Below, in pieces: positions 55,570 to 64,000 of a stretch of DNA of 64,000 nucleotides; the stretch's first letter is position 1, and each line of letters begins with the position of its first letter. The position numbers were made by a program, and so were the translations under genes. The DNA lies in NCBI GenBank assembly GCA_036501515.1, contig DASYAD010000472.1, forward strand, positions 50,668 to 114,667, read 5' to 3'. This DNA comes from Trebonia sp036501515. GTDB taxonomy: Bacteria; Actinomycetota; Actinomycetes; Streptosporangiales; Streptosporangiaceae. The notes under the pieces were generated by a model. That model was not told where the DNA came from. It did not search any database and saw only the letters and a program-made list of their open reading frames with translations.

Positions 55570-57144
55570 GTGACCGAGAGCGTGACTGAAGGCGGCGGGC
55601 CGGCCCGTGACCTGCCGGGCGGCACGCCGGGGACGGTGCCCCAGCCCCCGGCGCCGGTGCCTGCGGAAACTGCGGCCGGGGAGCGGCCGCCGGTCAAGTT
55701 CCGCGCCGTGTTCGCGATCGTCACCGCGGGCATCGCGGTGGTCAACCTGGACCTGTTCATCGTCAACGTCGCGATCCCGTCGATCGCGCGCAGCTTCGGC
55801 AACGCCGACCTCGCGTCGCTGTCGTGGGTGCTCAACGCCTACGCGATCGTGTTCGCGGCGCTGCTGGTACCGGCGGGCCGGGCGGCCGACCTGATCGGGC
55901 GCCGCACGGCGTTCCTGGCCGGCATGATCATCTTCGGCGTGGCCTCCGCCGCCTGCGCCGCCGCGCCGGACGTCTGGGTGCTGGTCGCCGCCCGCATCGT
56001 GCAGGCGGCGGGCGGAGCGCTGCTGATGCCGGCCTCGCTCGGACTGCTGCTCGCGGCCGCTCCCGCCAGCCGCCGGGTCGCCATGATCAGGGCCTGGACT
56101 TCGGTCGGCGGGGCGGCGGCGGCACTCGGCCCGGTACTCGGCGGCGCCCTGGTCGCGGCCAGCTGGCACTGGGTGTTCCTGGTCAACGTCCCGATAATCG
56201 CAGTCGCCGTGGTCGCGGGCCTGCGGTACCTCCCGGCGGACTCCGCCAAGGCGGTTGCCCGGCGGGCGGGGACCGCGCAGGCCGAGGCCGAGGCCGTGCC
56301 CGACGTGCTCGGCGCGCTGTTGTTCACCGTCGCCGTCGGCGCGCTGGCCCTGGGCATCGTCAAGGCGGGCGACTGGGGCTGGACCTCGCCCGCCCTGCTC
56401 GGCTCACTGATCGCGGCGGCCGTGCTTATCGCGCTGTTCGCGCTGCGCTCGGCCCACCACCCGGCCCCGGTCATCGAGCCGCACCTGCTGCGCCAGCCGG
56501 TGTTCGCCACCGCGACGGCGGCTAACGTGCTGTTCGGCATCGCCTTCGGCGCGATGCTGCTGCTGGTTACGCTCTGGTGCCAGGACGTCTGGCACTGGTC
56601 GGCGCTCCAAACTGGCCTCGGGGTGGCGCCGGGACCGCTGCTGGTGCCGTTCTGGGCGATCGCCGCCGGGCCAGTCGCCCGCAGGCTCGGCCCGGGCCCG
56701 GTCGCGGCCCTCGGCTGCGTGATCTACGCCGCCGGCTGCGTGTTCTGGCGGCTGAACCTGGCGCTGACCCCGGACTACGCGGCCCGTATGCTGCCCGGCA
56801 TGCTGCTCACGGGGACCGGCGTCGGCCTCACCCTGCCCAGCCTCGTCAGCGCCGCCGTCTCGGCCGTGCCGCCGCAGCGGTTCGCGACCGGGTCCGGCAT
56901 CGTCACCATGGCCCGCCAGGTCGGCATCGTCCTCGGCGTCTCGGTCCTGGTCACGATCATCGGCAACCCGAGCGCCGCCGAGGCGCTGAACGTCTTCCAG
57001 CACGCGACCGTGTTCCTGGCCGCCGCGGCATTCATCGCCGGCCTGGTGGCGCTGCTGCTGGTCCCGGCCGGCCGGGCCCAGCGGCGGATCGAAGCACGCG
57101 ACGCCAGCCCGGTCCAGCCGGTCGAAGTCACCGAGGGGACGTGA
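55570..57144 (+). CDS. MFS multidrug transporter (DHA2/EmrB-QacA type)
   Basis: A 524-residue exporter with about 14 hydrophobic helices. Seen: NVAIPSIARSFGNADLASLSWVLNAYAIVFAALLVPAGRAADLIGRRTAF (residues about 60-110; motif A in G-R-A-A-D-L-I-G-R-R), and PVLGGALVAASWHWVFLVNVPI (motif C). A Gln/Glu/Ala-rich loop separates the two halves. GTG 55570 has AGGGG upstream. Likely expels a toxic or signalling molecule sensed by the divergent HxlR protein. Confidence 0.9.
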   Translation: MTESVTEGGGPARDLPGGTPGTVPQPPAPVPAETAAGERPPVKFRAVFAIVTAGIAVVNLDLFIVNVAIPSIARSFGNADLASLSWVLNAYAIVFAALLVPAGRAADLIGRRTAFLAGMIIFGVASAACAAAPDVWVLVAARIVQAAGGALLMPASLGLLLAAAPASRRVAMIRAWTSVGGAAAALGPVLGGALVAASWHWVFLVNVPIIAVAVVAGLRYLPADSAKAVARRAGTAQAEAEAVPDVLGALLFTVAVGALALGIVKAGDWGWTSPALLGSLIAAAVLIALFALRSAHHPAPVIEPHLLRQPVFATATAANVLFGIAFGAMLLLVTLWCQDVWHWSALQTGLGVAPGPLLVPFWAIAAGPVARRLGPGPVAALGCVIYAAGCVFWRLNLALTPDYAARMLPGMLLTGTGVGLTLPSLVSAAVSAVPPQRFATGSGIVTMARQVGIVLGVSVLVTIIGNPSAAEALNVFQHATVFLAAAAFIAGLVALLLVPAGRAQRRIEARDASPVQPVEVTEGT

Positions 57145-57158
57145 CCAGGAGGCCGGGC

Positions 57159-58871
57159 CTAGGCGCTGGCCTCCGGGGGACTGGTTTCTGTCAGGCGGCC
57201 GGCCCGGTCCAGGTGCAGCCAGCGGGTGATGCCGGCCGAGCGCAGGAACGGCAGGTCGTGGCTGACCACCAGCAGCGCCCCCTGGTAGCAGGACAGCGCC
57301 TGCGACAGCTGCCTGACCGAGGCCATGTCAAGGTTGTTGGTGGGTTCGTCGAGCAGCAGCAGCTGCGGCGGCGGGTCGGCGAGCAGCAGCGCCGCCAGCA
57401 CCGCGCGGAACCGCTCCCCGCCCGACAGCGTGCCCGCCGCCTGTTCGGCCCGCACGCCCCTGAACAGGAACCGCGCCAGGCCCGCCCGCACCTCGTTGAC
57501 GGTGGCGCGGGGCGCCACCGCCCGGACGTTGTCCACGACGGTCAGCGCGTCGTCGAGGATGTCGAGCCGCTGCGGCAGGTAGCCGGCCGCGGCGTTACGC
57601 CGCACGGTCACCCCGGCCAGCGGGTCTCCGGTCAGCGGGTCTCCGGTCAGCGCGCGCAGCAGCGTGGTCTTGCCCGCGCCGTTCGGGCCGGTGAGCGCGA
57701 CCCGTTCAGGGCCGCGCACGATCAGCTTGGCCAGCCGGGCAACGTCAGCACCGCCGTCAGCAGCGCCGTCAGCACCAGGCTCGGCGCCAGGGCGGCCGGT
57801 CTCCGGCCGGGCGGTCCCGTGCCACGGGGCCCAGGCTCCGTCGAGCCCGTGCACCTCAAGCACGGTCCGTCCGGCGGGCACCGCCGTCCCCGGCAGCGCG
57901 ATCCTGATCGCCGCCTCGTCCCTGACCGCGTCTTCCGCGTCCGCGAGCCGTGACCGCGCGTCGGCGATCCGGTCGAGCGCGACGTCCCTGGACTTGCCCG
58001 CCGACACCTGGGCCGCGCGCTTGCGCCCGCCGGCGATGATGCGGGGGAGCGAACCCGAGGCGGCCAGCGCCCGCCCCTGGCGGTCGCGCCGTGCCTGCTT
58101 CACCTGGTTCTCGAGCAGGTCGCGGCGTTCCCGCTTCACGTCCGCGGCGGCCGCGTTCACCATCCGCTGCGCCGCCGCCTGCTCGGTCGCGAGCATGTCC
58201 TCGTATGCCCGCAGGTTGCCGCCGTACATCCGCAGCTCGCCGCCGGCCAGGTCGGCGACCTGGTCGACAAGCGACAGCAGGCTCTGGTCGTGGCTGACGA
58301 TCACCATCACCCCCGGCCACGCCTGCACCGCCGCGTACAGGCGGCGCCGCGCGTCCAGGTCGAGGTTGTTCGTCGGCTCGTCGAGCAGCAGCACCCTGGG
58401 CCGCCGCAGCAGCAGCGCGGACAGTGCGGTCAGCACCGTCTCGCCGCACGACAGCCGCCCGACCGGGTCGTCGAGGCCGACGTGCGCGAGCCCGAGCCGG
58501 GCCAGCCATTCCCGTGCCTGGTCCTCGGCGTCCCAGTTGTCGCCGACCGCGTCGAACGCCGCCTGGTCGACGGAACCCGCTTCGATCGCGCGGATCGCCG
58601 CCCGCACCGGCGCGATGCCCAGCAGCGACGCGACCGTGGCGGTGGTGTCGAGCGTGAGGTCCTGCGGCAGGTAGCCGACCTCGCCTGACACGGAGAGCGA
58701 ACCTGAAACCGGGCGCAGCCGGCCGGCGATGAGGCGCAGCAAGGTGGACTTACCAGAACCGTTGGCGCCGATCAGGCCCGTCCGCCCGGCGCTGAAGGAG
58801 ACGCTGAGCTGGGTGAGGAGCGGGCTTCCGTTCGGGAAGGAAAAAGACAGATCGCTGAGGACGATGGACAT
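57159..58871 (-). CDS. ABC-F family ATPase (ribosome-protection type)
   Basis: A 570-residue soluble protein with two ATPase domains and no membrane domain. Domain 1: GANGSGKST near residue 38, LSCGETVLTALSALLLRRPRVLLLDEPTNNLD over 145-180. Domain 2: GPNGAGKTT near 400 and LSGGERFRAV with a second DEPTNNLD. The interdomain linker is a charged helical pair (KRERRDLLENQVKQARRDRQ), as in ABC-F proteins that displace antibiotics from the ribosome. A TGDPLTGDPLAG tandem repeat sits in domain 2. ATG 58871 follows a leader with a small reading frame. Confidence 0.9.
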   Translation of the reverse strand: MSIVLSDLSFSFPNGSPLLTQLSVSFSAGRTGLIGANGSGKSTLLRLIAGRLRPVSGSLSVSGEVGYLPQDLTLDTTATVASLLGIAPVRAAIRAIEAGSVDQAAFDAVGDNWDAEDQAREWLARLGLAHVGLDDPVGRLSCGETVLTALSALLLRRPRVLLLDEPTNNLDLDARRRLYAAVQAWPGVMVIVSHDQSLLSLVDQVADLAGGELRMYGGNLRAYEDMLATEQAAAQRMVNAAAADVKRERRDLLENQVKQARRDRQGRALAASGSLPRIIAGGRKRAAQVSAGKSRDVALDRIADARSRLADAEDAVRDEAAIRIALPGTAVPAGRTVLEVHGLDGAWAPWHGTARPETGRPGAEPGADGAADGGADVARLAKLIVRGPERVALTGPNGAGKTTLLRALTGDPLTGDPLAGVTVRRNAAAGYLPQRLDILDDALTVVDNVRAVAPRATVNEVRAGLARFLFRGVRAEQAAGTLSGGERFRAVLAALLLADPPPQLLLLDEPTNNLDMASVRQLSQALSCYQGALLVVSHDLPFLRSAGITRWLHLDRAGRLTETSPPEASA

Positions 58872-58932
58872 GGGGCAGCTCCGAAGAGAGGTCGCGGGCG
58901 CGCGCCACCGCGGCGCGGCACTAGGGCTGACC

Positions 58933-58956
58933 TCAGAGCTCCAACCGAGTCTCCAT
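58933..58956 (-). CDS. candidate leader peptide of the ABC-F gene
   Basis: Seven codons, METRLEL and a stop, starting 85 nt before the ABC-F ATG on the same strand. TTATCC lies 7 nt upstream of its ATG, so the mRNA may start with it. The following leader contains GAGGTC and GACCTC arms (near 58888 and 58928) that can pair. Antibiotic-induced ribosome stalling on such leaders controls known ABC-F and erm genes; that role here is inferred. Confidence 0.4.
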   Translation of the reverse strand: METRLEL

Positions 58957-59073
58957 CTGCCGGGGATAAGACATCACGAGTATGCGCGCGGCGGCGGGCG
59001 CCGCGCAAACGGATTTCGACGGGCAACGGGTGCGGTCGCGGTGAAGGGGCCGGACCGCAACGGGCTGGCGTGA

Positions 59074-59381
59074 CTAGCGGGGTGGCGCGCTTGCGAACAG
59101 GCTGAGCCCGAGGCGGCGGGACAGGCCAGCGCGAACACGAACGGCTTGGCCACGCTCATGATCGTGAACCGCTGCCGCGCGTCGCCGGCCTCATGCAGGC
59201 TTCCGCCGGTCCCCGCCAGGCAGATACCGAACGATCCGGGCTCAACCCGGGACAGCGCCGGGTACACGTCGGAGACGGTGCCCGTCGTCACGCCGCGGTA
59301 GGTCCGGTAGGCCGCGTCCACCGCGTCGCGCACGTCCTGGCGGGCGGGCAGGTGCCCCGTGGAGACGTAGGCCGGGTCCAC
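59074..59381 (-). pseudogene. glutaminase A gene, truncated and frameshifted
   Basis: About 87 N-terminal residues match actinobacterial glutaminase: YVSTGHLPARQDVRDAVDAAY, GTVSDVYPALSRVEPGSFGIC and FTIMSVAKPFVFALAC, including the S-x-x-K active-site motif. After that a one-base shift continues as LSRRLGLSLFASAPPR and a stop (59074-59076), where full-length enzymes have about 220 more residues. Probably inactive. Confidence 0.72.
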
Positions 59382-59533
59382 CCCCCGACGATTTCATGCC
59401 GTGACGGGGTCGCTCTCATCCGAACGGGGTGAGATTGCCGCCGGCTGACCTGGTGCGCGGGTGAGTCTCCCGCCTCCCGGGTTCACCCGCGGCGCATGAG
59501 GCAGGCTGACCGGAGGCAGCGGATGCTGTCCTC

Positions 59534-60661
59534 GTGCACGCATCTTCAAAGAGGCAGAAGACGAACGGTGAGCGGCCCGATCCTGACGGGTCACGGCGCC
59601 GGTGGTGGCTGTGGGGGCTGATCGGCGCCGTCGTCGTGGCCGGCGGCGGCCTGATCGCGGTCGCCGCGGTGGCGCCCGGCGCCTCGGCCGAGGGCGGCGG
59701 AACAGCCGTGTCGACCGCCTCCTGTGACGTCACGTCCGTCGCCAGCGACGTGCTCCCGTCGGTGGTGACGGTCGCCGCGCAGGGCAGCGGCAGCAGCGGC
59801 ACCGGCTCAGGCGAGGTCATCAGGTCAGACGGCTACATCCTGACCAACAACCACGTGGTGGCGCCCGCCGTTGGCGACGGCGGCCAGCTGTCGGTGCTGT
59901 TCGCCGACGGTTCGAGCGAGACCGCCACGCTGGTCGGCCGGGACGTGCTGACCGACCTGGCCGTGCTGAAGGTGGCTAACACCGATGGTCTGAAGCCGAT
60001 CGCGATCGGCTCGTCGGCTTCGCTGCAGGTCGGTGAGCCGGTCATCGCGCTCGGCGCGCCGCTGGGGCTGTCAGGGACGGTGACGTCCGGCATCGTCAGC
60101 GCGCTGGACCGGACGATCGAGGTGCCCGCCGAAGGCGACTCCTCGGCCCTGCTGGTGTCCGCGGTGCAGACCGACGCGGCGATCAACCCCGGTAACAGCG
60201 GCGGCGCCCTGGTCAACTGCGCCGGCCAGCTCGTCGGCATACCCACCGCGGGTGCGACCGCGCCGAGCACGAGCGGCGAGTCGTCGGGCGGGAACATCGG
60301 CCTCGGTTTCGCGATCCCGGTCGACGCGGCCACGACGATCGCCAATCAGATCATCAGCACCGGCCGGGCCACGCACTCTTACTTCGGCCTGCAGACGCTG
60401 CCGATCCCGGAGTCCGCGGCGGCCCAGGCGGGTGTTCCCGGCGGCCTGTTCGTGGCCGGGGTCGTCGCCAACGGCCCCGCGGCCAAGGCCGGCCTGCAGG
60501 CGGGCGACGTGATCACCACGGTGGCCGGCCAGCCGGCCAGCACCAATGTCCAGTTGCAGGAGCAGACGCTGACCAAGAGCCCCGGCGACACGGTGGAGCT
60601 CGGGTACGTGCGGGACGGCAAGCAGGCGACCGCCACGGTCACGCTCGAGGCGCAACCGTAG
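59534..60661 (+). CDS. membrane-anchored S1C serine protease with PDZ domain (HtrA/DegP-like)
   Basis: A 375-residue protease. A basic tail and one transmembrane helix (residues about 25-47) anchor it with the protease outside. The catalytic triad is visible: His107 in TNNHVV, Asp141 in VLTDLAVLKV and Ser222 in NPGNSGGAL. Residues about 290-370 form a PDZ domain (GLFVAGVVANGPAAKAGLQAGDVITTVAGQP). It degrades or refolds misfolded exported proteins. GTG 59534 is the start; a GGAGG lies about 18 nt upstream, too far for certainty. Confidence 0.9.
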   Translation: MHASSKRQKTNGERPDPDGSRRRWWLWGLIGAVVVAGGGLIAVAAVAPGASAEGGGTAVSTASCDVTSVASDVLPSVVTVAAQGSGSSGTGSGEVIRSDGYILTNNHVVAPAVGDGGQLSVLFADGSSETATLVGRDVLTDLAVLKVANTDGLKPIAIGSSASLQVGEPVIALGAPLGLSGTVTSGIVSALDRTIEVPAEGDSSALLVSAVQTDAAINPGNSGGALVNCAGQLVGIPTAGATAPSTSGESSGGNIGLGFAIPVDAATTIANQIISTGRATHSYFGLQTLPIPESAAAQAGVPGGLFVAGVVANGPAAKAGLQAGDVITTVAGQPASTNVQLQEQTLTKSPGDTVELGYVRDGKQATATVTLEAQP

Positions 60662-60697
60662 CAACCACACGCACAGGCTCTGGTGACGGGAGAAGAC

Positions 60698-61234
60698 ATG
60701 GAAGCATCCCTGCTCGCGGTACTCACCGATTCCGAACGGCTGCTGATCGCGGAGACCGACCGGGCGGCGCTCGCCGCCCTCGACGAGGACGCGGCGATCG
60801 AGCTGGAAACCCGGATCAGGCGGGCCCGCAACAAGTACACCGGCCAGTACCGGCGGTCCGCCGCCGCCCGGGTGCCCGAGCGCGGCGGCCGGGGCAAGGC
60901 CCGCCCGGAGAACACCAGGGCACGGACCAGGGCCGAGGCCTTCGAGCGGGCGCTGGCCGAGGTGAGCCGCCGGGTGGCGGCCCTGGCCCGGCAGTCGGCG
61001 GCCGAACTGCGCGCGGACCGGCTGGCCACCGCCCGGGCCGCGAAGCAGGACGACTGGCCAGGTTCCGGCCAGATGGTGCCCCGCCAGGGGCGCCGGGGGC
61101 CCGAGGCGACACCAGAGCCGACCGGCGAGCGGGCGCTGCGCAACCCGGCCAGTGAAAAAGAGCGCGCGGGGACGCTCGCGGCCGGCGCCCGCCGCCAGGC
61201 GAAGCGCGACAGCAAGCGGGCCGCGGCGCGCTGA
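60698..61234 (+). CDS. basic hypothetical protein
   Basis: A 178-residue, strongly Arg/Ala-rich soluble protein that I do not recognise. The N-terminal 60 residues are helical (LLAVLTDSERLLIAETDRAALAALDEDAAIELETRIRRAR, split over 4-45); the remainder is charged and low in complexity and ends KRDSKRAAAR. A nucleic-acid-binding role is possible but not shown. ATG 60698 has GGGAGAAG 5 nt upstream and is preferred to GTG 60683. It is 2 nt from the CPBP gene, so likely co-transcribed. Confidence 0.68.
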   Translation: MEASLLAVLTDSERLLIAETDRAALAALDEDAAIELETRIRRARNKYTGQYRRSAAARVPERGGRGKARPENTRARTRAEAFERALAEVSRRVAALARQSAAELRADRLATARAAKQDDWPGSGQMVPRQGRRGPEATPEPTGERALRNPASEKERAGTLAAGARRQAKRDSKRAAAR

Positions 61235-61236
61235 CC

Positions 61237-61959
61237 ATGGCAATACCGGCCGCGCTGCGGTTCTCACCGCGGCTCGCTACCGTGATCACGATCGTCATCC
61301 TGGCCGCGGTCAACGTGGTTGATGTCGGGGTGCCGCACGCGGCCCTGGTGGTGGGGCCGGTCTGCGCCGCGCTGCTGCTCTGGCTGGCCCGGATGGCGGG
61401 GCTGAGCTGGCCCGAGCTCGGGCTCGGACCGGGCACCTGGCGGCGGGGGCTCATCTGGGCGGGCGCGATCATCGGCATCGTGGCGGTGGTCCTGGCGGCC
61501 GGCGCGGCCCTGCCGCTGACCCGCGGGCTGTTCCGCGACAGCAGGTACCAGTTCGGCCTGGGGGAGGCGCTGCTCACCGCCTTCGTGCTGATCCCGGTGG
61601 GCACGGTGCTGCTTGAGGAGATCGCGTTCCGCGGCGTGCTGTGGGGCCTGTTCCGCCGGCTGCGCGGAACCGCGGTGGCGACCGCGGCCTCGTCGGCGCT
61701 GTTCGGCCTCTGGCACATCCTGCCGTCGCTCGGGCTCGCCTCGGACAACGAGGCGATCGGCGGCGCGGTCGGCACCGGCCAGTCGGCGCAGCTGGTGACC
61801 GTGGCCGGCACGGTGCTGTTCACCGCGGCGTCCGGCGTCGTGTTCTGCGAGCTGCGGCGGCGCAGCGGCTCGGTGCTGGCGTCCGCGGGCCTGCACTGGG
61901 CGACCAACGGGCTCGCCGTGCTCGCCTCCGCCGCCGTCTGGGCCTGGGCGCCCCGATGA
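61237..61959 (+). CDS. CPBP-family intramembrane metalloprotease
   Basis: A 240-residue membrane protein with seven or so helices. The family motifs are present: E-E at residues 127-128 in LLEEIAFRGVLWGLFRR, a histidine in FGLWHILPSLG and HWATNGLAVL near the C-terminus. CPBP proteases cleave within the membrane and are related to type II CAAX peptidase Rce1. The stop overlaps the next start by 4 nt (ATGA), so they are coupled. Confidence 0.88.
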   Translation: MAIPAALRFSPRLATVITIVILAAVNVVDVGVPHAALVVGPVCAALLLWLARMAGLSWPELGLGPGTWRRGLIWAGAIIGIVAVVLAAGAALPLTRGLFRDSRYQFGLGEALLTAFVLIPVGTVLLEEIAFRGVLWGLFRRLRGTAVATAASSALFGLWHILPSLGLASDNEAIGGAVGTGQSAQLVTVAGTVLFTAASGVVFCELRRRSGSVLASAGLHWATNGLAVLASAAVWAWAPR

Positions 61960-63677
61960 CCGCCCAGGGCCGCCAGGCGACCGCCGAACAGGACCGGCCC
62001 GACCCGGATGAGACGCCGGCCAAGCCGCCGTGGTGGCACTTCAGCGGAACCCGCCGGTACCTGGCCGGGTTCAGGCTCGCCGGGCTGACCGGCGCGCTGG
62101 CCTTCTACTGCCTGTCGCTGACGCCCTCGCTGCTGCCCCGCGCGTGGTACCTGCAGGCGGTGATGTCCGCGATCACCGTCGCCATCGGCTACGGCGTCGG
62201 CCTGCTGATCGGCTGGCTGCCGCGGTCGCTGATCCCGTGGCGGCCGGGCCAGGGAATCCGCCGTGCCGCCCGCTGGGCCCTGGCGGCGGCCGCGGTCGTG
62301 CTGATCCCGCTGTTCAGCGTGCTCGGCGCGCAGTGGCAGCACGACATCAGGGCACTGACCGCGACCGTCCAGGAGAGCGAGGCCAGCTACATCCTCGTCG
62401 CGGTCGTCACCGCGGTCCTGGCGGTCCTGCTGATCCTGGCCGCGCGCGGTATCCGCTGGATCGTCCGCGCCATCGCCCGGCTGACCGGGCGGTTCATCCC
62501 GCACCGGGCCGCCGCGGCGACCGTGGTGCTGGTGATCTGCGTGCTGCTCGGCCTGCTGGTGACCGGGGTGCTCTCGCGGGCCGGGCTCGCCGCCGCCAAC
62601 TCGGCCTTCGGCGGCGTCGACAAGGGGACCCCGGCCGGGATCAGCCAGCCCGCCTCGGCCCTGCGGTCGGGCAGCCCCGCCTCGCTCGTCCCCTGGTCGA
62701 CGCTCGGCCGGCAGGGCCGGACGTTCGTCGGCGCTGGCCCGACCACCGCGCAGATCAGCCAGTTCACCGGCACCGCGGCGGACGAGCCGATCCGGGTCTA
62801 CGCCGGGCTGCAGTCGGCGCCGTCCATCGCGGCGGAATCGGCGCTGGTGGTCAGGGAACTCGACCGCACCGGCGCGTTCAACCGCAAGGTGCTGGTCGTC
62901 GCCACCACGACGGGAACGGGCTGGGTCAACCCGGCCATGATCGACCCGCTTGAGTACATGTACGGCGGCGACACCGCCGTCGCCGCCATCCAGTACTCGT
63001 TCCTGCCGAGCTGGATCACGTTCGTCGCCGACAAGGCGCCCGCCCAGGAGGCGGGCCGTGACCTGTTCGACGCCGTCTACGACCGCTGGCGCGAGCTGCC
63101 GGCCGGGCACCGGCCGAAGCTGGTGGTCTTCGGCGAGAGCCTGGGGTCGTTCGGCGGGGAGGCCGCGTTCAGCGGTGTCGACGACATCCGTGAGCGCACG
63201 TCGGGCGTGCTGTGGACCGGCCCGACCAACGACAACACGCTGTGGAGCCGGTTCACCGCCGACCGCGACCCGGGGTCGCCCGAATGGCAGCCCGTCTACG
63301 AGGGCGGCCGGACGGTGCGTTTCATCACCGCGGCGTCGCAGCTGGCCGCGCCCGCCCCGGGGTGGGAAGCGCCGCGGGTGGTGTACCTGCAGAACACCTC
63401 GGACCCGATTGTCTGGTGGTCCTGGCGGCTGGCGTTCAACCGGCCCGGCTGGCTGAGCGGCACCGCACCGCCGGGCGTCTCCTCGGCCATGAACTGGTAC
63501 CCGCTGGTGACGTTCTGGCAGGTCGCCGCCGACCTGGCCCTGGCGACCGCGGTGCCGCCCGGGCACGGCCACACCTACGGCATGCTGCAGGGCGCGTCCG
63601 CCTGGGGCGCCATCATCCCGCCGCCGGACTGGACCGTGCACAAGTCGGTCGAGCTAGGGCAGCTGCCCGCCGGCTAA
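61956..63677 (+). CDS. membrane alpha/beta-hydrolase family protein (PF10081-like)
   Basis: A 573-residue protein. Four to five helices fill residues about 35-230 (FRLAGLTGALAFYCLSLTPSLLP, AVMSAITVAIGYGVGLLIGWL, WALAAAAVVLIPLFSVLG and others). The C-terminal domain has VFGESLGSFGGEAAF, a G-x-S-x-G nucleophile elbow near residue 390, and WTGPTNDNTLW with GHGHTYGM near the end. This layout fits the actinobacterial Abhydrolase_9 family, enzymatic function unknown. ATG 61956 overlaps the CPBP stop, so the two are an operon. Confidence 0.87.
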   Translation: MTAQGRQATAEQDRPDPDETPAKPPWWHFSGTRRYLAGFRLAGLTGALAFYCLSLTPSLLPRAWYLQAVMSAITVAIGYGVGLLIGWLPRSLIPWRPGQGIRRAARWALAAAAVVLIPLFSVLGAQWQHDIRALTATVQESEASYILVAVVTAVLAVLLILAARGIRWIVRAIARLTGRFIPHRAAAATVVLVICVLLGLLVTGVLSRAGLAAANSAFGGVDKGTPAGISQPASALRSGSPASLVPWSTLGRQGRTFVGAGPTTAQISQFTGTAADEPIRVYAGLQSAPSIAAESALVVRELDRTGAFNRKVLVVATTTGTGWVNPAMIDPLEYMYGGDTAVAAIQYSFLPSWITFVADKAPAQEAGRDLFDAVYDRWRELPAGHRPKLVVFGESLGSFGGEAAFSGVDDIRERTSGVLWTGPTNDNTLWSRFTADRDPGSPEWQPVYEGGRTVRFITAASQLAAPAPGWEAPRVVYLQNTSDPIVWWSWRLAFNRPGWLSGTAPPGVSSAMNWYPLVTFWQVAADLALATAVPPGHGHTYGMLQGASAWGAIIPPPDWTVHKSVELGQLPAG

Positions 63678-63694
63678 GCCGGCCACGGCCGGCT
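63677..63694. terminator. hairpin between convergent genes
   Basis: AGCCGGC-CACG-GCCGGCT, a perfect 7-bp stem directly at the hydrolase stop and before the M20 remnant's stop. There is no T-run, so termination in either direction is only suggested. Confidence 0.35.
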
Positions 63695-63701
63695 ATGCGG
63701 G

Positions 63702-64000
63702 CTAAGCCTTGAGCCAGGTGCGGGCGGCCACCGTCAGCGCCTGGACGCCGGTGGTCAGCGTGGGCTCGATGACGGGCGCGAAGTGCGGCGAGTGATTGCC
63801 AGGCAGGGCGTCGATCGTGCCGTTGGCCGTCCTGATAGGTTCCAGTCGACCTGATCACCACGTTGGCGGCCATCAGCACCGGGTCGACCGCGGCCTCGGG
63901 GCGCGAACCGTGGCCGCCGCGCCCGTACAGCGTCACCTGCGCCGAGTCGGAGGCGGCCATCACCGGGCCGCTCGCGTAGCCGATCACGCCGGCCGGCAGC
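63702..64000 (-). pseudogene. M20-family amidohydrolase remnant, internal deletion, cut by window edge
   Basis: Read from the right edge: LPAGVIGYASGPVMAASDS and YGRGGHGSRPEAAVDPVLMAANVVIR are a clear M20 dimerisation-domain stretch. The frame then changes abruptly at about 63850 into NGTIDALPGNHSPHFAPVIEPTLTTG and the C-terminal VAARTWLKA before the stop. The intervening catalytic segment of roughly 120-200 residues is gone and the two pieces are in different frames. Non-functional as it stands; its 5' part is outside the window. Confidence 0.75.

Overview
The window is about 64 kb of very GC-rich, densely coded chromosome from an actinomycete. The evidence is third-position G/C bias throughout, frequent GTG starts, a mycothiol-dependent isomerase-family gene, two SAM methyltransferases of the actinobacterial PF04672 type, a MEDS/STAS plus anti-sigma ATPase pair, and many starts that sit 6-8 nt after a -10-like hexamer (leaderless transcripts). 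I see no rRNA, tRNA, CRISPR, phage or transposase gene. The left edge cuts an acyl-CoA synthetase and the right edge cuts a broken M20 peptidase gene.

Layout. 1-7 kb: acyl-CoA synthetase, a MEDS-STAS/anti-sigma ATPase pair, a divergent TetR/P450 pair, a GT-C glycosyltransferase and a STAS protein. 7-14 kb: a 1130-residue GMC oxidoreductase fused to an alpha/beta hydrolase, facing a large XRE-AAA regulator. 14-30 kb: mixed single genes (GNAT, ArsR/SRPBCC, PfkB kinase, amidohydrolase, YCF48-like lipoprotein, luciferase-like oxidoreductase, GH3 lipoprotein, AI-2E permease, a nitroreductase remnant, an XdhC-like protein, a Phd/RelE toxin-antitoxin pair, a metallophosphoesterase, a mycothiol-type isomerase, MaoC and a membrane alpha/beta hydrolase). 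30-34 kb: a fused trpEG behind a complete tryptophan attenuator. 35-39.5 kb: a purine-degradation operon (FAD subunit, fused 2Fe-2S/Mo xanthine dehydrogenase, urate oxidase). 39.7-45 kb: PhzF, a VOC protein, a glutamine-amidotransferase-like protein without its cysteine, CcdA and a GT87 mannosyltransferase. 45.6-50.3 kb: a PHP-domain protein in one open frame with a thiolase, then FadB (beta-oxidation). 50.5-64 kb: tandem methyltransferases, a phosphotriesterase-like protein, a 2'-5' RNA ligase, an FMN reductase, divergent HxlR/MFS, an ABC-F protein with a leader, a glutaminase remnant, an HtrA-like protease, a CPBP protease, a second membrane alpha/beta hydrolase and an M20 remnant.

The most unusual signals are non-coding. 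(1) A short repeat (GATAACAGCAASAAGC followed by a GCGC hairpin) occurs six times, always on the + strand, twice inside genes in different reading frames. (2) A perfect 42-bp palindrome lies between two of these copies. (3) A 67-bp element occurs twice without gaps at 50/67 identity, once on each strand, in intergenic DNA 24 kb apart. Several genes also look recently damaged: a nitroreductase, a glutaminase and an M20 peptidase are truncated, and two genes have lost their expected stop codons.
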